DNA of 64,000 nucleotides from Azorhizobium sp943371865 (lineage in GTDB: Bacteria > Pseudomonadota > Alphaproteobacteria > Rhizobiales > Xanthobacteraceae), in contig NZ_CALRWL010000002.1 in the NCBI RefSeq assembly GCF_943371865.1, positions 1 through 64,000 on the forward strand, in the 5' to 3' direction. The notes beneath the pieces are model-generated. The model had not been told where the DNA came from. It ran no database searches and saw nothing but the letters and a program-made list of their open reading frames with translations. This document shows, piece after piece, positions 1 to 8,165 of this stretch (position 1 is its first letter; each line of letters begins with the position of its first letter). The translations under genes were made by a program, and so were the position numbers.

Positions 1-938
1 TCCGCCGCCTGCTTGATGATCTGAACGGCGGCGTAGGAATAGAGCACGTAGCCTTCCGGATCGATGCCCTTGGCCTTGAACCGGTCCACCACTTCCTTGG
101 CGGCCGGGCTCTTGCGCGGATCCGGGCCGAAGGTCATCAGGGTTCCGGCGGCGCCGGGACCGGCGATGGTCCAGAATTCCTTGTCGGTGATGCCGTCGCC
201 GGAGAACAGCACGGTCTTCAGGCCCTGGTCGCGCATCTGGCGCACCAGCAGGCCGGCTTCGGGGTGCAGGCCGCCGTAATAGAGCACGTCGACGTTGGCG
301 GCCTTCAGCTTGGACACCAGCGCGGAATAGTCCTTCTCGCCCGGGGCGATGCCTTCATAGACGACTTCCTTGATGCCGCCCTTGTTGATGGCCTTCTGTG
401 TCTCGTCCGCCAAGCCCTTCCCGTAGGGGGTCTTGTCGTGGACCACCGCGATCTTCTTGTCCTTGAAGTTCTTCAGAATGTATTCGCCGGCCACCGCGCC
501 CTGCTGGTCATCGCGGCCGCAGGTGCGGAACACGTTCCACAGCTTGCGCTCGGTGAAGGTCGGGTTGGTGGAGGCGGGCGTGATCTGCAGGATGCCGCCT
601 TCCTCATAGTTCGTGGAGGCGGGGATCGAGACACCCGAGTTGAAGTGGCCGACCACGTATTTCACGCCGTCCGAGATCAGCTTGTTGGCCACCGAGGTGC
701 CCTGGGCCGGCGTCGAGGCGTCGTCGCCGCTGTACGGCTGGATCTTCTGGCCGAGGATGCCGCCGGAGGCATTGATGTCCGACACCGCTTGGTCGAAGCC
801 GTTCTTGAGCTGCGCGCCGAAGGCGGCGTTGGGGCCGGTCATCGGCGCGGCGACCGCCATCTTGACCTGGGCCTGGGCCTGGGCCGCGAAGGCCAGACCG
901 GCGCCGAGCGCGAGCCCGGCGAGTAGAAGCTTCCTCAT
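1..938 (-). CDS. Branched-chain amino acid/amide ABC transporter substrate-binding protein, LivJ-type (3' end outside window)
   Basis: Periplasmic solute-binding protein that delivers a branched-chain amino acid, amide or similar organic acid to the Liv permease encoded upstream. Reading the minus strand from the ATG at 938 gives a hydrophobic, Ala-rich signal peptide of about 23 residues, then the family opening KMAVAAPMTGPNAAFG and, further on, GHFNSGVSIPAS and VVHDKTPYGKGLADE, typical of LivJ/LivK type I binding proteins. A good ribosome site (GAGGAGATACGG) precedes the ATG. The frame is open to base 1, so the C-terminus lies outside the window. It is the last visible gene of the liv operon. 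The ligand cannot be read from sequence; the divergent hydroxylase cluster makes an unusual ligand possible. Confidence 0.93.
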   Translation of the reverse strand, partial: MRKLLLAGLALGAGLAFAAQAQAQVKMAVAAPMTGPNAAFGAQLKNGFDQAVSDINASGGILGQKIQPYSGDDASTPAQGTSVANKLISDGVKYVVGHFNSGVSIPASTNYEEGGILQITPASTNPTFTERKLWNVFRTCGRDDQQGAVAGEYILKNFKDKKIAVVHDKTPYGKGLADETQKAINKGGIKEVVYEGIAPGEKDYSALVSKLKAANVDVLYYGGLHPEAGLLVRQMRDQGLKTVLFSGDGITDKEFWTIAGPGAAGTLMTFGPDPRKSPAAKEVVDRFKAKGIDPEGYVLYSYAAVQIIKQAA

Positions 939-1103
939 CCGTATCTCCTCTGGTTTTCCGGGCCCATGGTTTGCCATGCGGTCCGGCTGCAATGGGCAGA
1001 TCGTGCGACTGAAGGCTCGAACCTGAACTTCAGCAGATGGTGATGGGCATTCTGCCGCAAAACCGCCGCCTGTCGATGGCGCCAATAGTGCGATGTGAGT
1101 GGC

Positions 1104-1565
1104 TCACGCCTTCGAGGCGGGGCCATCCCGGCGCATCCGCCAGGCGAACGGTCCGGCGTTCTCATAGATCCAGCCATAACGCTGGGTCATTTGCTGCTTG
1201 CGCACGGTGCGAAAGCCCAGCGTGGCGATGGCGAACAGGACCACCAGTTCCAGCAGGAAATGGTCCAAGGCGAATAGCGTCCCGTTGAACAATGCGAAGT
1301 GACAGAATCGGACCGCGCAGGTGACCAGCGCGGCATAGATGAACACTTGCAGGAAGGGATTCCAGCCCTTCGCCACCGCGCGCCCCGCCATCCAGGCGGC
1401 CCCGCCGCCCAAGGCGACGGTCACTAGCAGGAAATCGCCCAGGGACACCTCCACCACCGCCTGCGGGCGGGCGATGTAGAGTGCGAGCACGGCCACCAAT
1501 GCCACGGCCGGGAAGACGATCATGGGCGAGGAGGAGCGCCCCGGATTGGGAATGGGAGTGACCAT
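1104..1565 (-). CDS. Small membrane protein of the liv operon (DUF6867-like)
   Basis: A 153-residue integral membrane protein with about four hydrophobic segments (near residues 14-34, 41-61, 69-90 and 96-115) and a basic C-terminal tail ending in RRDGPASKA. It lies one base after the livF stop and before the livJ-type gene, so it is co-transcribed with the transporter. Proteins of this length and position recur in liv operons of Xanthobacteraceae and Bradyrhizobiaceae, where they are annotated as DUF6867; I assign the family from memory of that context. No enzymatic motif is visible. A structural or assembly role with the permease is inference. Confidence 0.75.
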   Translation of the reverse strand: MVTPIPNPGRSSSPMIVFPAVALVAVLALYIARPQAVVEVSLGDFLLVTVALGGGAAWMAGRAVAKGWNPFLQVFIYAALVTCAVRFCHFALFNGTLFALDHFLLELVVLFAIATLGFRTVRKQQMTQRYGWIYENAGPFAWRMRRDGPASKA

Positions 1566-1566
1566 G

Positions 1567-2286
1567 TCAGTGGCCTCCTTCCAGATAGGCGGCCTGGACC
1601 TCGGGCCGCTCCAGCAGTTCGCGACCGGTGCCGCTCAGCGTCACCAGGCCGTTCACCAGCACATAGGCGCGGTGGGCAAGGCGCAGGGCATGATAGGCGT
1701 TCTGCTCCACCAGGAACACGGTCAGCCCCTCGGTGCGGTTGAGATTGCGGATGGCGTCGAAGATCTGCTTCACCACCAGCGGAGCCAGACCGAGCGAGGG
1801 CTCATCCAGCAGCAGCAGGCGCGGGCGGGTCATCAAGGCGCGGGCGATGGCCAGCATCTGCTGCTCGCCACCGGACAAGGTGCCGCCGCGCTGGTGCAGC
1901 CGCTCCTTGAGGCGGGGGAACAGATCGAACATGCGCTCCAGATCCTGCTGGAAGTGGGTGTTGCCATCCACCGCCGCGCCCATCTGCAGGTTTTCATAGA
2001 CGCTCATGCGCCCGAAGATGCGCCGGCCTTCCGGCGACTGGGCGATCTTCATCCGCATGATGTCGTGGGTGGGCAACTGGGTGATGTCCCGGCCATCGAA
2101 ATGGATCGAGCCTTCGCGGGCTCGGGGATTGCCGCATACAGTCATCATCAGGGTGGATTTGCCCGCCCCGTTGGCGCCGATGAGGGTGACGATCTCGCCC
2201 TCATTGACCTCCACATCCACGCCCTTCAGGGCGACGATGTTGCCGTAATAGGTCTTCACGCCCTTGACGGAGAGCAGCGCCGTCAT
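1567..2286 (-). CDS. livF: Branched-chain amino acid ABC transporter ATP-binding protein LivF
   Basis: One of the two cytoplasmic ATPases that power the Liv importer. The 239 residues carry Walker A GANGAGKST (near 38), the ABC signature LSGGEQQ (near 138), Walker B LLLLDEPSLGL and a downstream FLVEQN H-loop region, all in order. QSPEGRRIFGRMSVYENL is a hallmark of LivF as opposed to LivG. Its start overlaps the end of livG by 4 bp (ATGA), so the two ATPases are translationally coupled and probably form a heterodimer. Length is normal for the family. Confidence 0.95.
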   Translation of the reverse strand: MTALLSVKGVKTYYGNIVALKGVDVEVNEGEIVTLIGANGAGKSTLMMTVCGNPRAREGSIHFDGRDITQLPTHDIMRMKIAQSPEGRRIFGRMSVYENLQMGAAVDGNTHFQQDLERMFDLFPRLKERLHQRGGTLSGGEQQMLAIARALMTRPRLLLLDEPSLGLAPLVVKQIFDAIRNLNRTEGLTVFLVEQNAYHALRLAHRAYVLVNGLVTLSGTGRELLERPEVQAAYLEGGH

Positions 2287-3194
2287 AGGCCGACCTCCGC
2301 TTCCACATCCGCCACGGCCTCTTCGTCGACGCCGAGATAGGCGGCGATCACCGCCGGGTCGGCGCGCACTTCCTTGGGCGTGCCGTCGGCGATCTTGCTG
2401 CCGTATTCCAGCACGATCACATGATCCGAGATTTCCATCACCACCGACATGTCATGCTCGATCAGCAGCACGGACGTACCGTGATCGGCGCGGATGGACA
2501 GGAGCAGCGAATTCAGGGCTGCCGATTCGCGTGGATTGAGGCCCGCGGCCGGCTCGTCCAGGCACAGCAGCACCGGATCGGAGCACATAGCGCGGGCGAT
2601 CTCCAGGCGGCGCTGGTCGCCATAGGGCAGGTCGCCCGCGGGATCGTCGGCGCGGTCCACCAGGTCCACCAGTTCCAGCCAGTGCAGCGCCTTGGCCATG
2701 CCCTCCTTTTCCTGGCGCTGCCAGGAGGGCAGGTTGATGAGGGCGCTGGGCGAGAGCAGGCCCGACCGGGTCAGGCGGGTGTGCTGGGCCACCATCAGGT
2801 TTTCCAGCACGGTCATGCCCGAGAACAGGCGGATGTTCTGGAATGTGCGCGCCACCTTGGCCGCGGACGACACCTTGTGGTCCGGCAGGCGCTCCAGCAG
2901 GAACAGACTGCCGCCCTTGGTCACGGCGGCGGCCTTGCCGTTGCTGGTCAGGGCTTCCAACTCGTCGTCGGTGGCCGGAACGCCGTGGGAGAGGGCAAGG
3001 CGCCCCAGCGTCGGCTTGTAGAAGCCGGTGATGCAGTTGAAGGCGGTGGTCTTGCCCGCGCCGTTGGGGCCGATCAAAGCGGTGACGTCGCCGCGCCCGA
3101 CGGAGAACGACACGTCATTCACCGCGATCAGCCCGCCGAACTGCATGGTCAGGCGGTCCACCATGAGGATGGGATCTGCTTCCCAGTGTCTCAT
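2283..3194 (-). CDS. livG: Branched-chain amino acid ABC transporter ATP-binding protein LivG
   Basis: Second ATPase of the Liv importer. The frame is open further upstream, but the ATG at 3194 (MRHWEADPILMVDRLTMQF) overlaps the livM stop by 4 bp, so it is taken as the start, giving 303 residues. Walker A GPNGAGKTT, the TFQNIRLFSGMTVLENL block and Walker B LCLDEPAAGLNP are present. In place of a strict LSGGQ signature the protein has GDLPYGDQRRLEIARA, as LivG proteins commonly do. An insertion of roughly 30 residues after the P-loop region (around TDDELEALTSNGKAAAV) lengthens it relative to the E. coli protein; alphaproteobacterial LivG proteins often have this. Confidence 0.95.
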   Translation of the reverse strand: MRHWEADPILMVDRLTMQFGGLIAVNDVSFSVGRGDVTALIGPNGAGKTTAFNCITGFYKPTLGRLALSHGVPATDDELEALTSNGKAAAVTKGGSLFLLERLPDHKVSSAAKVARTFQNIRLFSGMTVLENLMVAQHTRLTRSGLLSPSALINLPSWQRQEKEGMAKALHWLELVDLVDRADDPAGDLPYGDQRRLEIARAMCSDPVLLCLDEPAAGLNPRESAALNSLLLSIRADHGTSVLLIEHDMSVVMEISDHVIVLEYGSKIADGTPKEVRADPAVIAAYLGVDEEAVADVEAEVGL

Positions 3195-4630
3195 CCGTGG
3201 CCCTCCTTCACCAGATCGCCGGAGACCTTCTTGCGCTGCTTGAGGAAGATGGTGGCCATGCGGCTGGAGACCAGGCCGCGCGGACGCCACACCATCACCG
3301 CCACCATGGCGAAGCCGAAGATCAGCATGCGGTACAAGGTGGGATCGAAATCCGGCCCCAGCAGCCAGTCGCTCTTCAGGAAGGTGAGATTGCGCAGCAT
3401 TTCCATGCCGCCGATCATGAACACGGCCGCGGCCGCCACCCCGATCTGCGAGCCCATGCCGCCCAGCACCACGATGGCCAGGATCATGGCGCTGTCCACG
3501 AAGGTGAAGCTCTCGGGGGAGACGAAGCGCACCCGCACCGCGAAGAAGGCGCCGGCGAAACCGCCGAACATGGCCCCGGTGGCGAAGGCGGTGAGCTTGG
3601 TCAGGGTGGTGTTGATGCCTAGCGAGCGGCAGGCGATTTCATCTTCCCGCAGCGCTTCCCAGGCCCGCCCCACCGGCATCCGCCGCAGCCGCAGCGTCAC
3701 CAGCGCGGTGAGCGCGGAGAGGCCGAGAATGACGAAATAGAGAAAGATAATCCGGTGCATGGGATCGAAGGTGAGGCCGAAGGTGGCGGCAAAGCCGTTG
3801 TCCGCGGCCGAAAACGGCATGCCGAAGAAGGAGATGGGTGGGATGGAGGCAATGCCGGCGCCGCCATTGGTGAGATCGGTCCAATTGGTCAGCACCAGCC
3901 GGATGATCTCGCCGAACGCCAAGGTGACGATGGCGAGGTAATCGCCCCGCAGCCGCAGCACGGGGAAGCCGAGGATCACCCCCCAGAACGCGGCCAGGAT
4001 GCCGCAGACCGGCAGGCAGACCCAGAATGACCACGCCGCCCAGAAGCCTTCGCCCACATGGGCATCAAAGAAGGCGTTCAGCGGCACGCTGGTGGAGAGC
4101 AGGGCGAAGGCGTAGGCGCCCACTGCGTAGAAGGCGACGTAGCCCAGATCCAGCAGGCCCGCGAGGCCCACCACGATGTTGAGGCCCCAGCCCAGCATGA
4201 CGTAGGAGCCGATATAGACCCCGAGGTCGACCCAATAGCGGCTTTCCGACAATCCACCGGAGGCCAGGATCGCCAGGGCCGGATAGGCGATGGCGATGCC
4301 GAAGAAGGCGGGCTTGGCGAACGGCGCGAGCCGCTCGCCGACGGTGGACAGGACGGAGGGCGTACCCGCCGCGCGTTTGACCCGCCCCGGCCGCCAGATG
4401 GTGAGGTGCAAGGTCAGCCGCAGCCCCAGCACCACCAATGCGAAGATGGTCACGAGGCCGAACCGATAGGTGAGGCCCAGGGGGCCGCTGCCGCTCTCGG
4501 TGGCGCGAAAGCCCACCAGGGGCAGCAGAAGGAACCAGGTGATGATCCCGCTGGCGACCGCATCCTTCAGCGCGGTGGCGAGCGGGGAGGGGCGCGCGGA
4601 GACGCTCCCCTCCCGCGACGCGGCCTGCAT
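3191..4630 (-). CDS. livM: Branched-chain amino acid ABC transporter permease LivM
   Basis: Inner-membrane permease half of the Liv importer. The 479 residues hold many hydrophobic helices and the family motif GLNIVVGLAGLLDLGYVAFYAVGAY (quoted only in part: GLAGLLDLGYVAFYAVGAY), followed by RLRGDYLAIVTLAFGEIIR and, near the C-terminus, a VLGGMGSQIG block. An N-terminal extension of about 110 residues with two or three extra helices precedes the core, so the protein is longer than many LivM proteins. It overlaps livH by one base (TGATG) and livG by four, so all permease and ATPase genes are coupled. Confidence 0.95.
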   Translation of the reverse strand: MQAASREGSVSARPSPLATALKDAVASGIITWFLLLPLVGFRATESGSGPLGLTYRFGLVTIFALVVLGLRLTLHLTIWRPGRVKRAAGTPSVLSTVGERLAPFAKPAFFGIAIAYPALAILASGGLSESRYWVDLGVYIGSYVMLGWGLNIVVGLAGLLDLGYVAFYAVGAYAFALLSTSVPLNAFFDAHVGEGFWAAWSFWVCLPVCGILAAFWGVILGFPVLRLRGDYLAIVTLAFGEIIRLVLTNWTDLTNGGAGIASIPPISFFGMPFSAADNGFAATFGLTFDPMHRIIFLYFVILGLSALTALVTLRLRRMPVGRAWEALREDEIACRSLGINTTLTKLTAFATGAMFGGFAGAFFAVRVRFVSPESFTFVDSAMILAIVVLGGMGSQIGVAAAAVFMIGGMEMLRNLTFLKSDWLLGPDFDPTLYRMLIFGFAMVAVMVWRPRGLVSSRMATIFLKQRKKVSGDLVKEGHG

Positions 4631-5547
4631 CAGACCTTCTCCACTTCCGGACGGCCGAGCAGGCCCTGGGGCATGAACACCAGCGTGATGGCGAGGATGG
4701 AGAACGCCGCCACATCTTTGTATTCAATGGAGAAATAAGCCGACCAGAAGGTCTCGATCAGGCCGATCAGAAGCCCGCCCAGCACCGCGCCGGGCAGCGA
4801 GCCGATGCCGCCGAGAACCGCGGCGGTGAAGGCCTTCACGCCGGGCACGAAGCCGTCGTTGAAGTTCACCACGCCATAATACATCAGGTACATCACCCCG
4901 GCGACGGCCGCGAGCATCGCGCCGATGACGAAGGTGAGCGAAATGGTGCGGTCCACGTCCACCCCCAGCAGGGCGGCCATCTTGCGATCCTGCTCGCAGG
5001 CGCGCTGGGCGCGTCCCAGCGGGGTCTTCTGCACCAGATACCAGAAGCCGGCCAACAGCAGAACGGTGACGCCCATGATGACCATCTGCTTATAAGCCAG
5101 GGTCACCTGGTAGCCGTTATTGTCCATGAGAACGATGACGTCCGGAATCACCGGCGGCAGCGGCTTGTTGCGGGGGCCCTGGGCCACCTGGACGAAGTTC
5201 GCCAGAAGGATGGACATGCCGATGGCGGAGATCATCGGCGCCAGCCGGAACGAGCCCCGCAAGGGCCGATAGGCCACCCGCTCGATGACCCAGGACAACA
5301 GTCCGGTGAAGATCATCGCCACCACCAGGACGATCGACAGCACCAGGAAGATGGACGACATGCCCAACACCGTGGTGAGCAGCAGGAAGGCGATCAGGCC
5401 GATGAAGGCGCTGACCATGAACACATCGCCATGGGCGAAGTTCACCATGCCGATGATGCCGAACACCATGGTGTAGCCGATGGCGATCAGGCCATAGATC
5501 GAGCCGAGCGTGAGCCCGTTGATGAGCTGCTGGAGAAAGACGTCCAT
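4630..5547 (-). CDS. livH: Branched-chain amino acid ABC transporter permease LivH
   Basis: Partner permease of LivM, 305 residues, with about eight hydrophobic helices. It begins MDVFLQQLINGLTLGSIYGL, the canonical LivH start, continues with GMVNFAHGDVFM, and has the VLGGIGSLPGAVLGGLLIGL motif near residue 250. It is the first gene of the leftward liv operon. The 217 bp between this start and the divergent coxG must hold promoters for both directions, although I could not pick convincing -35/-10 boxes there. Confidence 0.95.
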   Translation of the reverse strand: MDVFLQQLINGLTLGSIYGLIAIGYTMVFGIIGMVNFAHGDVFMVSAFIGLIAFLLLTTVLGMSSIFLVLSIVLVVAMIFTGLLSWVIERVAYRPLRGSFRLAPMISAIGMSILLANFVQVAQGPRNKPLPPVIPDVIVLMDNNGYQVTLAYKQMVIMGVTVLLLAGFWYLVQKTPLGRAQRACEQDRKMAALLGVDVDRTISLTFVIGAMLAAVAGVMYLMYYGVVNFNDGFVPGVKAFTAAVLGGIGSLPGAVLGGLLIGLIETFWSAYFSIEYKDVAAFSILAITLVFMPQGLLGRPEVEKV

Positions 5548-5764
5548 CCGTCCGATGCCCCTCTTTTGGACCCGCTTATTCTTTGGTCGTGCCTCATGAA
5601 TGGGCGTAGCGGATCATTTCGACTCATAGCGCGGCTATCCTTGGGTGACAAACCCGCCCTTTGGACAGGGCGCCCCTCATTCCGTGCTTTTTGTCCGGCG
5701 CACAGCTTTCCCTTGTCGCGGCCCTGACGCAACATCCCGTGTTCCGAGTCTTTGGGAGGATACG

Positions 5765-6229
5765 ATGGCGCTGGAAATGTCGGGCAGTTACGAACTGCCG
5801 GTGCCACGTGAGGTGGCTTGGGCCGCGCTCAATGATCCCGCCGTCTTGAAGCGCTGCATTCCGGGCTGCGAGGAATTGGACATGGTGTCCGAGACCGAGC
5901 TGAAGGCGGTGGTTGTCACCAAGGTCGGACCGGTGAAGGCCCGGTTCCGTGGCACGGTGACCCTGAGCGAATTCAACGCCCCGGAGAGCTATCGCATCTC
6001 CGGCGAGGGCGACGGCGGCATCGCCGGTTTTGCCAAGGGCGGGGCATTTGTGCGGTTGACCGCGAGCGAAACCGGCAGCACTTTGGATTATACGGCCGAG
6101 GCGCAGATCGGCGGCAAGCTGGCTCAGCTTGGTCAGCGCCTGGTGGCGGGGACAGCGAAAAAAATCGCCGACGAGTTCTTCAAGAACTTCGCCGAAGCGG
6201 TCGCACAGGAGACGTCCGAGGGAGCATGA
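5765..6229 (+). CDS. coxG: CoxG-like SRPBCC-fold protein of the form II cox cluster
   Basis: A 154-residue protein of the CoxG family (SRPBCC/START-like fold), starting MALEMSGSYELPVPREVAWA and containing LKRCIPGCEELDMVSE, AEAQIGGKLAQLGQRL and AGTAKKIADEFF, all diagnostic of the family. In the CO dehydrogenase of Oligotropha, CoxG helps attach the enzyme to the membrane; whether that applies here is inference. The frame is open upstream, but the ATG at 5765 has the ribosome site GGGAGGATACG directly before it and matches the family start. It is first in the rightward cluster, with 28 bp to the next gene. Confidence 0.92.
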   Translation: MALEMSGSYELPVPREVAWAALNDPAVLKRCIPGCEELDMVSETELKAVVVTKVGPVKARFRGTVTLSEFNAPESYRISGEGDGGIAGFAKGGAFVRLTASETGSTLDYTAEAQIGGKLAQLGQRLVAGTAKKIADEFFKNFAEAVAQETSEGA

Positions 6230-6257
6230 CCTCCCTCTTTTTCTGTGCACATCTCAG

Positions 6258-7307
6258 ATGCTGTCCCGCTTTAAGCTCGATCCTTTCGTCATTGCCCTCG
6301 CCCTCACCGTCCTTCTCGCCATTGCCTGGCCCGCGCCCGGAGTGACCGATGGTCCGCTCCATGCGGACAAGGCGGCGAGCTACGGTGTGGCCTTCATCTT
6401 CGTCCTCTACGGACTTTCGCTTGCGCCCGAGCACCTCTGGAAGAGTGCCGGGCGCTGGCGCGTGCATCTGGTGGTGCAATCCTCCACCTTCATTCTGTTT
6501 CCCGTGGTCGTCCTCGCCGCGCACCCGCTCCTGGTGCGGGTGATGCCGCAGGAGATGGTGACCGGCTTCTTCTTCCTGGCGGCGCTGCCCTCCACTGTCT
6601 CCTCGTCGGTGGCGATGACCTCGCTGGCGCGGGGCAATGTGCCGGTGGCCATCTTCAATGCCAGCATTTCCAGTCTCATCGGCGTGTTTGTGACGCCGCT
6701 GCTGATGGCTTGGTACATGCACGCCACCGGCGGGCAGCTGGCGCTCCAGGATGTCATCATCAAGCTGGTGCTGCTGGTCATGCTGCCGGTGGGCCTGGGG
6801 CAATTGCTGCGGCCGCTGCTGGCGTCGCTCGTGGCGCGGCACAAGACGGTGGCGCGGATCGCGGACCGGGCGGTCATCCTGGCCATCGTCTATAATTCGT
6901 TCTGCGACAGCGTCGCTGGCGGGGTGTGGAGCCGTCACGATCCGCGCCTGATCGGCGAAATGCTGCTGGCGGTCATCGTGCTGTTCTGCGTGGTCTATGG
7001 CCTGGTGGGGCTGATCTGCCGGCTGGTGGGCTTCAGCGCCATGGACCGCATTGCGGTGCTGTTCTGCGCCTCGAAGAAGTCGCTGGCCACGGGGCTGCCC
7101 ATGGCGCGGGTGATCTTCGGCTCGCAGGCGGAACTCAGTCTGATCATCGCACCGATCATGCTGTTTCATTTCGTGCAATTGGTCATCGTCAGCTTCATTG
7201 CCGGTCACAATGCAGCGCGGCTGGATGCGGAAGCAGCCCGCCCAAAGGCCTCCCCCGCAGCCGAAGCACCGCGGATGGTCGAAGAAAGCAGCGGCTCGCA
7301 CCCGTGA
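6258..7307 (+). CDS. Bile acid:sodium symporter-like transporter (SBF-like family)
   Basis: A 349-residue integral membrane protein with about ten hydrophobic helices and the conserved stretches YGLSLAPEHLW, FFFLAALPSTVSSSVAMTSLARGN and CASKKSLATGLPMARVIFG, which identify the SBF-like (YfeH/DUF4137) branch of the bile acid:sodium symporter superfamily. Members carry organic anions with sodium; the substrate is not readable. The start at 6258 (MLSRFKLDPF) matches the family; the longer frame upstream overlaps coxG. Its place between coxG and coxS, in the same direction, suggests it imports or exports the substrate or product of the molybdenum hydroxylase. Confidence 0.88.
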   Translation: MLSRFKLDPFVIALALTVLLAIAWPAPGVTDGPLHADKAASYGVAFIFVLYGLSLAPEHLWKSAGRWRVHLVVQSSTFILFPVVVLAAHPLLVRVMPQEMVTGFFFLAALPSTVSSSVAMTSLARGNVPVAIFNASISSLIGVFVTPLLMAWYMHATGGQLALQDVIIKLVLLVMLPVGLGQLLRPLLASLVARHKTVARIADRAVILAIVYNSFCDSVAGGVWSRHDPRLIGEMLLAVIVLFCVVYGLVGLICRLVGFSAMDRIAVLFCASKKSLATGLPMARVIFGSQAELSLIIAPIMLFHFVQLVIVSFIAGHNAARLDAEAARPKASPAAEAPRMVEESSGSHP

Positions 7308-7449
7308 GCTCAGCCGTCGCGCCGATCAGCACGCTTGACCGGCGCGACCCCCAAGTTCCAAACTGGAAAAGCTAAAAACGACCCCATCCATGCCCGAGCG
7401 TGCGGGGGCACCGTCGGGCCGGCCGGGCGATCGTCCGGGGAGGACGCGA

Positions 7450-7941
7450 ATGACCAAGATTGCTGTAACGCTGAATGGCCGGGCCACTAGCGCGGATGTT
7501 GAGCCGCGGACCCTGCTGGTGCAATTGCTGCGCGACACCTTGCATCTGACCGGCACCCATGTGGGGTGCGACACCAGCCAATGCGGCGCCTGCGTGGTGC
7601 ATGTGGACGGGGTCGCGGTCAAAGCCTGCACCATGCTGGCGGTCCAGGCGGATGGCACGCAGGTGCTCACCATCGAGGGGCTGGCCGGCGGCACGCAGCT
7701 TCATCCCATGCAGGAGGCCTTCCGCGAACATCATGGCCTGCAATGCGGCTTCTGCACGCCGGGCATGATCATGACCGCCGTGGACATGGTGGCGCGCCTC
7801 GGCACGGATCTGAGCGAGGGCACCATCCGCGAGAATCTGGACGGCAATCTGTGCCGGTGCACGGGCTATCACAATATCGTCAAGGCGGTGCAGGCGGGCG
7901 CTCATGCCATGGGCGCCCCGGCGGCGGCCGCGGCGGAATAA
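7450..7941 (+). CDS. coxS: Molybdenum hydroxylase small subunit CoxS, [2Fe-2S] protein
   Basis: Iron-sulfur subunit of an S-L-M molybdenum hydroxylase, 163 residues from the ATG at 7450. The plant-type cluster ligands are C40, C45, C48 and C60 (GCDTSQCGACVVHVDGVAVKAC region). The second, helical domain has C99, C102, C135 and C137 (CGFC and CRCTG). Both clusters are complete, so electron transfer from the Mo site to FAD should be intact. Length is normal. It is followed by coxL after 224 bp without a convincing gene, an unusually wide gap inside such an operon. Confidence 0.95.
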   Translation: MTKIAVTLNGRATSADVEPRTLLVQLLRDTLHLTGTHVGCDTSQCGACVVHVDGVAVKACTMLAVQADGTQVLTIEGLAGGTQLHPMQEAFREHHGLQCGFCTPGMIMTAVDMVARLGTDLSEGTIRENLDGNLCRCTGYHNIVKAVQAGAHAMGAPAAAAAE

Positions 7942-8165
7942 GCGCGGGCCTGTCGACCTCGCGCATCATTGCGGGCACGCCTGCCGCGGCCGGTACACGG
8001 GCCGGGCCAGAGGGCAGGGGGCGTGGACGCGCCGCTCCTGCCGCAGTCGAGATCTCGTTCGGCATGTCAACTGGCGTTCGACCGCGTTCGGCGGCGGACG
8101 CATCTCCCGGTCAAGCTCATCACAAGACGCGCCGGGGCCATCTCGTCCTTCAGGGAGGACATTTC

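Noticed and set aside
2421..3740. Plus-strand frame of 439 codons
   Set aside because: It is the complement shadow of livG and livM, which have clear family motifs on the minus strand.
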